A DNA stretch of 64,000 nt, taken from assembly GCA_964531325.1 (NCBI GenBank), contig CAZHCW010000003.1, forward strand, positions 62,001 to 126,000, read 5' to 3'. The DNA comes from UTCHB3 sp964531325. Its GTDB lineage: Bacteria; Bacteroidota; Ignavibacteria; Ignavibacteriales; Ignavibacteriaceae. The notes under the pieces were generated by a model. The model did not search any database. It worked only from the letters and a program-made list of their open reading frames with translations, and was not told where the DNA came from. The translations under genes were made by a program, and so were the position numbers. Shown in pieces: positions 32,635 to 40,623 of the stretch; positions within the stretch are counted from its first letter, which is position 1; every line of letters starts with the position of its first letter.

Positions 32635-33926
32635 GAGGTTTAACTCAGATGTTTTCAGTTGTTCAGAGATTGCGATGCAGATTTGTCATCATAACTATAA
32701 CTACTATTCTCTTACTGTTTACCGATGTTAGTTCTCAGAAGGAGTGGTATTTTAGATATCAAATCCCGTTTGTTGCAATAAAATCTTTTTCTGTTGTTGA
32801 CTCAATGTGCATCTATGTGGTTGATTCTTATGGTCTTAACATTTCAACAGATGCAGGGTACACATGGAGCCGTGTTAGTATGGATTCGGAATTGGAATCC
32901 GTCAAATTCTTCACACGAAACAGAGGGTTTCTTAGAAGAGGTGATGATTTAAGGTACACAACTGACGGAGGTGTCACATCAAACCATTCGGTATGGGCTA
33001 ATGGTGTTGCAGAAGTTCGTTATATTGACTCATTAACTGTATTGGCTTCTATATCGGATTATATACCTTCGGCATATTTACGAAAAACTACGGACGGTGG
33101 TTTGAGTTGGTCGACGACTTCTATCGGACATAGTGGTTTTATGTACTTATGTGATCAAATGGATAGTCTCATTTGGACATCGGGTCTGACTTATGTACCA
33201 TCTCCGGCGGGCCCTCCACCTGTCGAAAACATTTTAAAGTATTCCCCTGATAACGGTAATACCTGGATCCAGCATTCAAGGGGTGGGCTTGAAAATCGTA
33301 CCGCATTAGAGTTGATGAAACCCAATGTGGTTGTTATCATCATTGGCGAAACATTAGTAAAGCTAAGCACCGATGGCGGAACAACATTTTACAACTATCC
33401 AAAAACTCATAAGATTTACACTCTGAGATCAGCGGGAGACACCATCTTATACGCCGGATCTGATTCAGGATATATTGCGTCTTCGAGCGATTATGGGGTC
33501 ACTTTTCAATTGCAAAAAATGAACACAAACAGCAAAATTAAGCGATTGGATATAACAAGAAACGGAGATGGTTATGCGATTTCGGAGGATTTCAAACTAT
33601 ATTCCACCGTAAAATTAAAAGTGGCACCTGTTGATGTCGATGATTTATCGGCCAATTTCCCTGAAGACTTCTCCCTCTCCCAAAACTACCCAAACCCCTT
33701 TAACCCGGAGACAGTCATCAAGTTTTCTCTTCCGGAAGCTGGATTCGTAAAAGGAATGGTTTATGACATCCTTGGAAGAGAAGTTCGTACACTTATAAAT
33801 GGAGAGATGAACCCCGGAAATCATGAAGTAAAGTTTGATGCAGTTGGTTTATCCTCGGGTGTTTATTTCTTCCGGCTTGAGACAGGGAAAAATTCTTCGG
33901 CGATTAAGATGATTGTAAATAAATAG
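32631..33926 (+). CDS. Shorter T9SS Asp-box protein, array member 4 (type B)
   Basis: This 431-aa protein begins at the ATG overlapping the stop of member 3. The N-terminus MRGLTQMFSVVQRLRCRF is basic, followed by a hydrophobic signal segment ending VSSQ. Six Asp-boxes follow (STDAGYTW, TTDGGLSW, SPDNGNTW, STDGGTTF and others), about half the number in the A-type genes. The T9SS tail has LSQNYPNPFNPETVIKFSLP. The paralogue is member 6: 270 bp at 33366-33635 differ from it at only two positions, although the parts upstream are clearly diverged. It is probably secreted together with member 3; its role is unknown. Confidence 0.83.
   Translation: MRGLTQMFSVVQRLRCRFVIITITTILLLFTDVSSQKEWYFRYQIPFVAIKSFSVVDSMCIYVVDSYGLNISTDAGYTWSRVSMDSELESVKFFTRNRGFLRRGDDLRYTTDGGVTSNHSVWANGVAEVRYIDSLTVLASISDYIPSAYLRKTTDGGLSWSTTSIGHSGFMYLCDQMDSLIWTSGLTYVPSPAGPPPVENILKYSPDNGNTWIQHSRGGLENRTALELMKPNVVVIIIGETLVKLSTDGGTTFYNYPKTHKIYTLRSAGDTILYAGSDSGYIASSSDYGVTFQLQKMNTNSKIKRLDITRNGDGYAISEDFKLYSTVKLKVAPVDVDDLSANFPEDFSLSQNYPNPFNPETVIKFSLPEAGFVKGMVYDILGREVRTLINGEMNPGNHEVKFDAVGLSSGVYFFRLETGKNSSAIKMIVNK
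33366..33635 (+). repeat. 270-bp near-identical block shared by members 4 and 6
   Basis: This block, encoding the last two Asp-boxes and the linker before the sorting domain, matches 36814-37083 with two mismatches (near 33559 and 33608). Flanking coding DNA on the left is much less similar. The sharp change suggests gene conversion or strong constraint, not uniform divergence since the duplication. Confidence 0.85.
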
Positions 33927-33954
33927 TTTATAATGTTTAAAGGAGTGAAAGCTC

Positions 33955-36045
33955 ATGAAAAAGTTGATAATTTCTTTTATTTTTTTAACATCAATCACCT
34001 TTTCACAGATTGAATGGGAGATACTAAACCCAAGCCCAACATACGCGGATATCCTGGATACATGGATCTTTAACGATTCAACTTATATCATCACGGGAAA
34101 TGCCGGACTGTGCATGAAAACCTTCGATGGTGGTAAAAACTGGACAATTTGCAGTGTGCCCACTATAAGTGAAATTCCGGATGTTTTCTTTGTGGACTCT
34201 CAAAACGGATATCTTTTCTCTAACGACAAAAAGCTTTATAAATCCGTGGATGGAGGACTTACCTGGTTTCATAAGGCCGACCTTCCCGGTAATTACCCAC
34301 AGTTGATCTACTTTAAAGATGTGAACAATGGATATTTTGGAAATGAAAACAAGTTGTTAAAAACAACGAATGGGGGGTCATCCTGGCAATCTTCGATACT
34401 TAACGGTTATATAGATGAACTTAAGGTGACTGACTCGGCACTATATGTCTCTACAAGTTATGGCGGGGACGATTGGGGCGGAGCACTACTCAAATCGACC
34501 AACTCGGGGGGGAGTTGGGATACGATAGTAAAGATCAATGCACATTTCATAGAGGGCTTCGATCTTAATTCAAATGGAGTGATCATTTGTGGTGGAGACA
34601 GTTTCACATCAATATCCACTGATCATGGCATAACCTGGGATTTAAAATTCAACTCAGGCACAACTTATTTCAAAATTAAATTTATCGATGACACTACCGT
34701 GGTTTTGGCGGGAAATCCTTCTCTGGTAAGTTCTGATGCCGGCACCACCTGGAAGGGGATTAATGGCTCCAATTACATGCGCAGTGTGGGATCGGCAGGA
34801 AATCTGACGCTTGTTACCGGTAATGAGGGACTGATCTTCGCGTCGCTTAACAAGGGGATGACATGGCAGAGTGTGAAGCAGGGGAAATCCTATCTCCCCT
34901 ACAGTATATTCTTTATTTCCCCGCAGACCGCCTATTTCACAGGTTATGAGTATATATCAGGAAATAAACCATTTATCAAGAAAACAACAGACGGCTGCTC
35001 AACCTGGGTAAACCTCCCATGGCCATTTCCTGATTTGGGTGCTAAGGATATTGTTTTCAAGCAGGATGGTATTTCAGGTTTCGCAATAACTCCACGGGAT
35101 ATAATGAGAACTACCGATGGAGGAATGTCGTGGACAAGACTACCCTACACCTTCACTTCTTCCGAGGAGATGAAAAAGATTATCTTTGTTGATGATCAAT
35201 ACGGGTATGTTCTTGGAACACCTAACTTCATCTTAAAAACAACAGATGGAGGGATTTCATGGGAAAAAATTCAGTTGAACACAAACCTGATTCTGTCAGG
35301 TATAAAATTCCTTAATAAAAGCACAGGCTTTATAACAGGCAGCGAAGCATCAGTCTTCAAAACAACAGATGGTGGACTGTCCTGGAATATGAAGAAGAAA
35401 TTCGTAACGGGTCGCATTAATGGAATACAATTTTACACTGATAACGAGGGTCGGCTCTTTCATGATGCCAGAACTTATAAAACCACAGATGGAGGCGAAT
35501 CGTGGACAATAGATTCATACTCAATCGCGTCCATTGTTGATTTCTACGATAAGAATAATGGTATGGCTGCCATCGCCGGAGGTACCTCGCTGACTTTAGG
35601 AATCTCAAGAAATGGTGGAGATTGGCACAAAGAAGTTATCCCGATACAATCGGCAGGGACATTTATAAAGATGGCTGATCCTTCAACCGCTTATATTTTC
35701 GGACACAGTGGGGTAATTATCAAACTCAAAGATTTATCTTTCACTTCAATAGAAGATGAAGAAACAAATGCAAGTAACATTAATAACTTCTCCCTCTCCC
35801 AAAACTACCCAAACCCGTTTAACCCTGAAACTGTTATCAGGTTTGCACTTCCGGAGACAGGATATGTAAAAGGAGTGGTTTACGACATACTTGGAAGAGA
35901 AGTTCGTACACTTATAAATGGAGAGATGAACCCCGGGAATCACGAAGTAAAGTTTGAAGCCAAGGGGCTTGCCTCGGGAATTTATGTTTTCAGACTTGAA
36001 GCGGGGAAATATTCCTCGGCTATAAAGATGATTGTTAACAAATAA
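33955..36045 (+). CDS. T9SS Asp-box propeller protein, array member 5 (type A2')
   Basis: This 696-aa protein has the same upstream region, ribosome-binding site and signal peptide as member 3 (identical DNA to 34025). About 13 Asp-boxes follow (TFDGGKNW, SVDGGLTW, TTNGGSSW, STDHGITW, TTDGCSTW, TTDGGMSW and others). The unusual TTDGCSTW box with a cysteine is kept at the same place as in member 3. The T9SS tail, YVKGVVYDILGREVRTLING to YSSAIKMIVNK, resembles members 1, 2 and 6 more than member 3. The mature N-terminus is conserved while the propeller faces have diverged, which could mean different binding partners. Confidence 0.85.
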   Translation: MKKLIISFIFLTSITFSQIEWEILNPSPTYADILDTWIFNDSTYIITGNAGLCMKTFDGGKNWTICSVPTISEIPDVFFVDSQNGYLFSNDKKLYKSVDGGLTWFHKADLPGNYPQLIYFKDVNNGYFGNENKLLKTTNGGSSWQSSILNGYIDELKVTDSALYVSTSYGGDDWGGALLKSTNSGGSWDTIVKINAHFIEGFDLNSNGVIICGGDSFTSISTDHGITWDLKFNSGTTYFKIKFIDDTTVVLAGNPSLVSSDAGTTWKGINGSNYMRSVGSAGNLTLVTGNEGLIFASLNKGMTWQSVKQGKSYLPYSIFFISPQTAYFTGYEYISGNKPFIKKTTDGCSTWVNLPWPFPDLGAKDIVFKQDGISGFAITPRDIMRTTDGGMSWTRLPYTFTSSEEMKKIIFVDDQYGYVLGTPNFILKTTDGGISWEKIQLNTNLILSGIKFLNKSTGFITGSEASVFKTTDGGLSWNMKKKFVTGRINGIQFYTDNEGRLFHDARTYKTTDGGESWTIDSYSIASIVDFYDKNNGMAAIAGGTSLTLGISRNGGDWHKEVIPIQSAGTFIKMADPSTAYIFGHSGVIIKLKDLSFTSIEDEETNASNINNFSLSQNYPNPFNPETVIRFALPETGYVKGVVYDILGREVRTLINGEMNPGNHEVKFEAKGLASGIYVFRLEAGKYSSAIKMIVNK

Positions 36046-36135
36046 GTGATTCTGTGTGCGAAAAAGATGAAACATCAAAACAATTCTCATGATATGGATT
36101 TGAAAAAACTGTTCCAAACATTTGGAGTTCAGACT

Positions 36136-37374
36136 ATGAAAGTTGTGGTCTTGCTTATTGTTTTGCTCGTTTCAAATGTTACTGCACAAAAAGAGTGGCA
36201 TTTTCGAAAACAACTCCCATTTATATCAATTAAAGCATTTTCTGTGGTTGACTCACTCTGTATGTATATCGCCGATTATCCCGGTCTTAACAGATCGACT
36301 GATGGCGGAATCACATGGACCCGTGTGTATTCGGAGGTTGGAATACAATATATAAGATTTCACTCTATAAACGAAGGAATCCTTAAGAATGCAGACATTA
36401 TTAAGTACACATCTGATGGCGGGGCTACCTGGACCGATGGTTCCGCTGCCACATTTTCCGCCGAAATACGATTTCTCGATTCATTAACCGGAATTAGTGC
36501 CCGATGGGGGTGGAATTGGGATGCTTTTTTTGGCAGGACAACGGATGGGGGATTTACCTGGACTTGGAGGGATGCAAATCTTGCGGGTGGTCTAAATTAT
36601 GTTGATCAGGTGGACAGTCTTGTCTGGGGTGCTGGATGGTATACATTTGGACCTGGACCTTTTCCTCAATCAGCTAACATGTTAAAATATTCTACCGATT
36701 ATGGAGATACCTGGTTAATACATAGTTATGGTGGACTCGAGGGTTATAGCAATCTGGAGTTGATGAATCCCAATGTGGTTGTTATCATCGTTGATCAAAC
36801 AAAAGTGAGACTCAGCACCGATGGCGGAACAACATTTTACAACTATCCAAAAACTCATAAGATTTACACTCTGAGATCAGCGGGAGACACCATCTTATAC
36901 GCCGGATCTGATTCAGGATATATTGCGTCTTCGAGCGATTATGGGGTCACTTTTCAATTGCAAAAAATGAACACAAACAGCAAAATTAAGCGATTGGATA
37001 TAACAAGAGACGGAGATGGTTATGCGATTTCGGAGGATTTCAAACTATATTCCACAGTAAAATTAAAAGTGGCACCTGTTGATATTGAAGAGGCAACCTT
37101 GAATACTCCGGAATCATTCTCCCTCTCCCAAAACTACCCAAACCCGTTTAACCCGGAAACCGTTATCAGGTTTGCACTTCCGGAGACAGGATATGTAAAA
37201 GGTGTAGTTTACGACATACTTGGAAGAGAGGTTGTTACGCTTCTAAACGGGGAGATGAATTCCGGAAATCATGAAGTTAAGTTTGATGCTGATGGATTAT
37301 CCTCGGGCGTTTATTTCTTTCGGCTTGAGACAGGGAAAAATTCTTCGGCGATTAAGATGGTGGTGGGGAAGTAA
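36136..37374 (+). CDS. Shorter T9SS Asp-box protein, array member 6 (type B')
   Basis: I place the start at the ATG at 36136, giving 412 aa, because GGAG lies 8 nt before it and the chain then begins with a clean signal peptide (MKVVVLLIVLLVSNVTAQ). The frame is open for 30 codons upstream to a GTG. It has six Asp-boxes (STDGGITW, TSDGGATW, TTDGGFTW, STDYGDTW, STDGGTTF, SSDYGVTF) and a T9SS tail ending NSSAIKMVVGK. The mature start QKEWHFRKQLPFISIKAFSV parallels QKEWYFRYQIPFVAIKSFSV of member 4. It is the last gene of the array and is followed directly by a tandem repeat. Confidence 0.85.
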   Translation: MKVVVLLIVLLVSNVTAQKEWHFRKQLPFISIKAFSVVDSLCMYIADYPGLNRSTDGGITWTRVYSEVGIQYIRFHSINEGILKNADIIKYTSDGGATWTDGSAATFSAEIRFLDSLTGISARWGWNWDAFFGRTTDGGFTWTWRDANLAGGLNYVDQVDSLVWGAGWYTFGPGPFPQSANMLKYSTDYGDTWLIHSYGGLEGYSNLELMNPNVVVIIVDQTKVRLSTDGGTTFYNYPKTHKIYTLRSAGDTILYAGSDSGYIASSSDYGVTFQLQKMNTNSKIKRLDITRDGDGYAISEDFKLYSTVKLKVAPVDIEEATLNTPESFSLSQNYPNPFNPETVIRFALPETGYVKGVVYDILGREVVTLLNGEMNSGNHEVKFDADGLSSGVYFFRLETGKNSSAIKMVVGK

Positions 37375-37401
37375 GGAGAACTTCGGAACTTCAGAACTCC
37401 G

Positions 37402-37605
37402 GAATCTCAGTATCAAAGTAGCGGAGTATCGAAGAATCTCAGTATCAAAGTAGCGGAGGTACCGAATCTCCGAGGTACTGAAGTTCCGAATCTCCGAGGT
37501 ACTGAAGTTCTGAATCTCCGAGGTACTGAAGTTCCAAATCTCCGAGGTACTGAAGTTCCGAATCTCCGAATCTCCGAAGTTCTGAAGTTCCGAGTCTCTG
37601 AGGTT
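37402..37605. repeat. Short-unit tandem repeat after the T9SS array
   Basis: Between the array and the efp promoter lies a repeat block without a gene. Four 24-bp units are contiguous at 37462-37485, 37486-37509, 37510-37533 and 37534-37557, differing by one base or none from a core containing TCTCCGAGGTACTGAAGTT. A degenerate fifth continues to 37605. To the left, a segment with AATCTCAGTATCAAAGTAGC occurs twice, 32 bp apart (37403 and 37435). There are no unique spacers, so this is not a CRISPR. The units themselves are made of 8-bp words such as CCGAATCT and GAAGTTCC. Confidence 0.9.
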
Positions 37606-37609
37606 CTTT

Positions 37610-37640
37610 TTTGTACTCTCCCGTTTAATTGATATTTTGC
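37610..37640 (+). promoter_or_regulatory. Candidate efp promoter (TTTG-N19-TATTTTGC)
   Basis: TTTG at 37610-37613 and TATTTTG at 37633-37639 are 19 nt apart, the layout of the housekeeping promoter in Bacteroidota (-33 TTTG, -7 TAnnTTTG). The site lies 45 bp before the efp start and directly after the tandem repeat. Confidence 0.45.
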
Positions 37641-37684
37641 AAATTCAGTTTTTATTTTTTCCCCAACAAAAGTGTAAAAGGACT

Positions 37685-38248
37685 ATGGCTGATACATCAG
37701 ATCTCAGGAATGGATTAATTATTAAATTTAAGAACGACTTGTTTACAGTTGTGGAATTCCAGCATGTAAAACCGGGTAAGGGCGGGGCGTTTGTTCGTAC
37801 TTCGCTTAAAAGCCTTACTACAGGCAGAGTTTTGGATAATACCTTCCGCTCGGGCGAAGGAATTGATATTGTAAAGGTGGAGAGAAGAAAATTCCAATAC
37901 CTTTATGCCGATGGTGAATCACTCGTTTGCATGGATAACGAAACTTATGATCAGATGAATGTACCTCTTGTTGCTTTTGGTGATGGAATCAGATTTATTA
38001 AAGAGGGTACTGAAGTTGACATGCTTATGGACGGCGAAAAAATTATCAGTGTTGAACTTCCCGTTCATGTTGCTCTTAAAGTTGTTGAGACCGAACCCGG
38101 TTTCAGAGGTGATACTGCCACAAATGCACAAAAACCTGCAAAACTTGAGACAGGTGCTACCGTGATGGTTCCACTTTTCATCAACGAAGATGACCTGCTG
38201 AAAATAGACACCCGCACAGGTGACTATATGGAAAGAGTTAAATCGTAA
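37685..38248 (+). CDS. efp: Translation elongation factor P
   Basis: This is a 187-aa EF-P from the ATG at 37685; the frame is open 16 codons further up, but MADTSDLRNG matches the usual EF-P start and an AAAAGGAC site precedes it. The protein has the three beta-barrel domains of the family. The tip loop is HVKPGKGGAFVR, where K32 is the residue modified in many bacteria; no modification enzyme is visible in this window. The C-terminal end has KIDTRTGDYMERVK, an almost invariant signature. EF-P rescues ribosomes stalled at polyproline. It heads an apparent operon with accB, accC and gcvH. Confidence 0.97.
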   Translation: MADTSDLRNGLIIKFKNDLFTVVEFQHVKPGKGGAFVRTSLKSLTTGRVLDNTFRSGEGIDIVKVERRKFQYLYADGESLVCMDNETYDQMNVPLVAFGDGIRFIKEGTEVDMLMDGEKIISVELPVHVALKVVETEPGFRGDTATNAQKPAKLETGATVMVPLFINEDDLLKIDTRTGDYMERVKS

Positions 38249-38275
38249 TTTTATTAATATTTAAACAGGATAAAA

Positions 38276-38752
38276 ATGGATATTAATTTAATCCGTCGCC
38301 TTGTAAAATTGGTTGAAACCAGCGGAATTTCCGAACTCGAAATCGAGGAAAAGGAGTCAAGGATATATATATCAAAATATGGTCCTGCTGCTCCCGGAGC
38401 TGTGAGCTATAATGTAGCCCCTGCTCAGCAAACAATTTCTGCACCCGGTGCCACTGCAACAGGTTCACCTGTTCCAACACCCGAAGTAAAACAGGCAGAA
38501 ACAGTCGAGAAACTTCACGAGATAAAATCTCCCATAGTTGGTACTTTTTATCGTTCACCTGCTCCTGATGCCGACTCTTATGTAAAAGTTGGTGACAGAG
38601 TTGAGCAGGGTTCTGTGCTTTGCATAGTGGAAGCGATGAAATTGATGAATGAAATTGAATCAGATATAGCAGGAACCATCGCCAGAATTATGGTGGATAA
38701 TGGTCGTCCTGTTGAGTATGGACAATTACTTTTCCTTATTAATCCCGACTAA
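38276..38752 (+). CDS. accB: Acetyl-CoA carboxylase biotin carboxyl carrier protein
   Basis: This 158-aa protein has an N-terminal helical part (residues 1-35), a Pro/Ala-rich linker (about 36-75) and a C-terminal biotinyl domain with the VEAMKLMNEIES motif, in which K122 is the biotinylation site. It carries the carboxyl group between biotin carboxylase and the carboxyltransferase in fatty-acid synthesis. It lies 27 bp after efp and 30 bp before accC, the common efp/accB/accC order. Confidence 0.97.
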   Translation: MDINLIRRLVKLVETSGISELEIEEKESRIYISKYGPAAPGAVSYNVAPAQQTISAPGATATGSPVPTPEVKQAETVEKLHEIKSPIVGTFYRSPAPDADSYVKVGDRVEQGSVLCIVEAMKLMNEIESDIAGTIARIMVDNGRPVEYGQLLFLINPD

Positions 38753-38782
38753 ACCGGATATCACAACTTACTGAGGTAATTA

Positions 38783-40129
38783 TTGTTCAAAAAGATACTG
38801 ATAGCCAACCGTGGTGAAATAGCACTTAGAATTATTAGAGCTTGTAAAGAGCTTGGGATAAAAACTGTGGCAGTCTATTCAGAAGCTGACAAAAATTCTC
38901 TTCATGTCACTTTTGCAGATGAAGCAGTTTGTATTGGTCCCGCAGAAAGCCGTAACAGCTACTTGAAAGTGCCCACCATTATGTCCGCTACCATGGTCAC
39001 CGGTGCTGATGCAATTCACCCCGGATATGGTTTTCTTGCCGAAAATGCAAATTTTTCAGAAATTTGTCATGAATCAGGAATTAAATTTATTGGACCCACA
39101 GCCGAAATGATCCGTACGATGGGTGATAAGGCTATGGCAAAAAAAACAATGAGGGCAAACAATGTACCGGTAATCCCCGGAAGTATAGGGATAGTGGATG
39201 ATGTTGTTGAAGCCAAACAACTTGCAGAAGAAATCGGATTCCCCGTAATTATCAAAGCCTCCGCCGGAGGTGGTGGTAAGGGGATGAGAGTCGTAAAAGA
39301 AGCCGCTGAATTTGAACTCGCATTTGTAACAGCGAGAGCTGAAGCCGAAGCCGCATTTGGCAATGGTGATGTTTATATCGAAAAACTTGTACTCAACCCC
39401 CGTCATGTTGAGATCCAGGTGATTGGTGATCAACACGGAAATCACTATCATTTTGGTGAAAGAGATTGTTCTGTACAACGCCGTCATCAAAAACTTATTG
39501 AAGAGTCCCCCTCTCCGGCACTTGACCAGGAGTTGAGGGACAGAATGGGTGCTGCTGCGGTAAAAGCTGCCAAGGCAATCAATTACGAAAGTGTCGGCAC
39601 AATAGAGTTTCTCTTGGATAAGGATAAAAATTTCTATTTTATGGAAATGAACACCCGAATTCAGGTTGAGCATCCCGTAACTGAAATGGTTTATGAAACT
39701 GATCTGGTTAAACAACAGATACTTGCCGCAGCCGGCGAGGTGATTGATGTACCGAACAACCGACCAAAAGGGCATGCATTTGAATTTAGAATTAATGCTG
39801 AAGACCCTGATAACAATTTCAGACCTTCACCCGGCAAAATTGAATCGTTGAATTTCCCCGGGGGGCTGGGCGTCAGGATCGATTCGCATATCTACCAGTC
39901 GTACACCATACCACCTTATTACGATTCGATGGTTGCAAAACTGATTGTTTGGGATAAAGACCGCACTTCGGCAATTCAAAAAGCCAAAAGAGCATTAGGA
40001 GAGTTTATTATTGAAGGAATTAAAACAACAATTCCTTTCCATCTTGATGTATTAGAAGACGAGAGGTTTATTTCCGGGGATTTTGACACATCTTTCCTCG
40101 AAAACTTTAAACCCCGAAATAAAAATTAA
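38783..40129 (+). CDS. accC: Acetyl-CoA carboxylase, biotin carboxylase subunit
   Basis: This 448-aa ATP-grasp enzyme carboxylates biotin on AccB using ATP and bicarbonate. Visible motifs are the N-terminal KILIANRGEIALRIIRA, the ATP glycine loop KASAGGGGKGMRVV near 160, ERDCSVQRRHQKLIEE near 226 and the active-site EMNTRIQVEHPVTE near 290. The start is a TTG at 38783 with GAGG 6 nt upstream; the next ATG would remove conserved sequence. Length is normal for the family. Confidence 0.97.
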   Translation: MFKKILIANRGEIALRIIRACKELGIKTVAVYSEADKNSLHVTFADEAVCIGPAESRNSYLKVPTIMSATMVTGADAIHPGYGFLAENANFSEICHESGIKFIGPTAEMIRTMGDKAMAKKTMRANNVPVIPGSIGIVDDVVEAKQLAEEIGFPVIIKASAGGGGKGMRVVKEAAEFELAFVTARAEAEAAFGNGDVYIEKLVLNPRHVEIQVIGDQHGNHYHFGERDCSVQRRHQKLIEESPSPALDQELRDRMGAAAVKAAKAINYESVGTIEFLLDKDKNFYFMEMNTRIQVEHPVTEMVYETDLVKQQILAAAGEVIDVPNNRPKGHAFEFRINAEDPDNNFRPSPGKIESLNFPGGLGVRIDSHIYQSYTIPPYYDSMVAKLIVWDKDRTSAIQKAKRALGEFIIEGIKTTIPFHLDVLEDERFISGDFDTSFLENFKPRNKN

Positions 40130-40146
40130 CTTTACCGGAGAATAAA

Positions 40147-40530
40147 ATGAGTATTCCAGCAGAATTAAAATATACCAAAGAACATGAATGGATCCGCGTT
40201 GAAGGCAATATCGGAGTAATCGGAATCACAGACTATGCTCAGGGTGAGCTTGGTGATGTGGTTTTTGTTGATATTACCAAATCTGTAGGCGATTCACTCG
40301 ACCTGAACGAAAATTTTGGAACAATCGAAGCCGTAAAAACCGTTAGTGAACTTTATGCTCCTTGCGCGGGTAAAATAGTTGAGATCAACTCTGAACTTGG
40401 TGATTCACCTGAATTTATCAATCAGGATCCTTACAAAAAGGGCTGGATGATAAAAATTGAAATGTCGAATCCTTCAGATCTTGATCAACTTCTTGATGCA
40501 GCAGCTTATGGTGAGTTGACCGGGGCTTAA
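40147..40530 (+). CDS. gcvH: Glycine cleavage system H protein
   Basis: This is a 127-aa lipoyl carrier. It opens PAELKYTKEHEWIRVEG and has GTIEAVKTVSELY, where K64 takes the lipoyl group, and DPYKKGWMIKIE near the end, all standard for GcvH. It shuttles the aminomethyl group between the P, T and L proteins; those genes are not in this window. It follows accC by 17 bp with a GGAG site, so it is co-transcribed with the biotin enzymes and ends at the terminator at 40555. Since lipoate assembly can use GcvH as carrier, a link to fatty-acid synthesis is plausible but inferred. Confidence 0.97.
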   Translation: MSIPAELKYTKEHEWIRVEGNIGVIGITDYAQGELGDVVFVDITKSVGDSLDLNENFGTIEAVKTVSELYAPCAGKIVEINSELGDSPEFINQDPYKKGWMIKIEMSNPSDLDQLLDAAAYGELTGA

Positions 40531-40554
40531 AATCCCTTTAATTGTAAACTTTTT

Positions 40555-40590
40555 AGGCTGCTTCATCTAATGAGGCAGCCTGTTTTTTAG
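40555..40590 (+). terminator. Rho-independent terminator of the efp-accBC-gcvH unit
   Basis: A 12-bp stem (AGGCTGC at 40555-40561 pairs with GCAGCCT at 40575-40581, extended inward by five more pairs including one wobble) with a 3-nt loop is followed by GTTTTTTAG. Confidence 0.92.
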
Positions 40591-40623
40591 TAGCATAAAC
40601 CATCTTAACCAAAGTAGAATCTT

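Noticed and set aside
26312..37374. Tandem array considered as the product of an insertion sequence or composite transposon
   Set aside because: No transposase, terminal inverted repeats or target duplications were seen; homologous recombination between repeats explains it.
37462..37557. Regular 24-bp repeats considered as a CRISPR array
   Set aside because: Units are directly adjacent without unique spacers, and no cas gene is nearby.
39074..39775. 233-codon frame antisense to accC
   Set aside because: It lies wholly inside the well-supported accC gene on the other strand and has no recognisable protein features.
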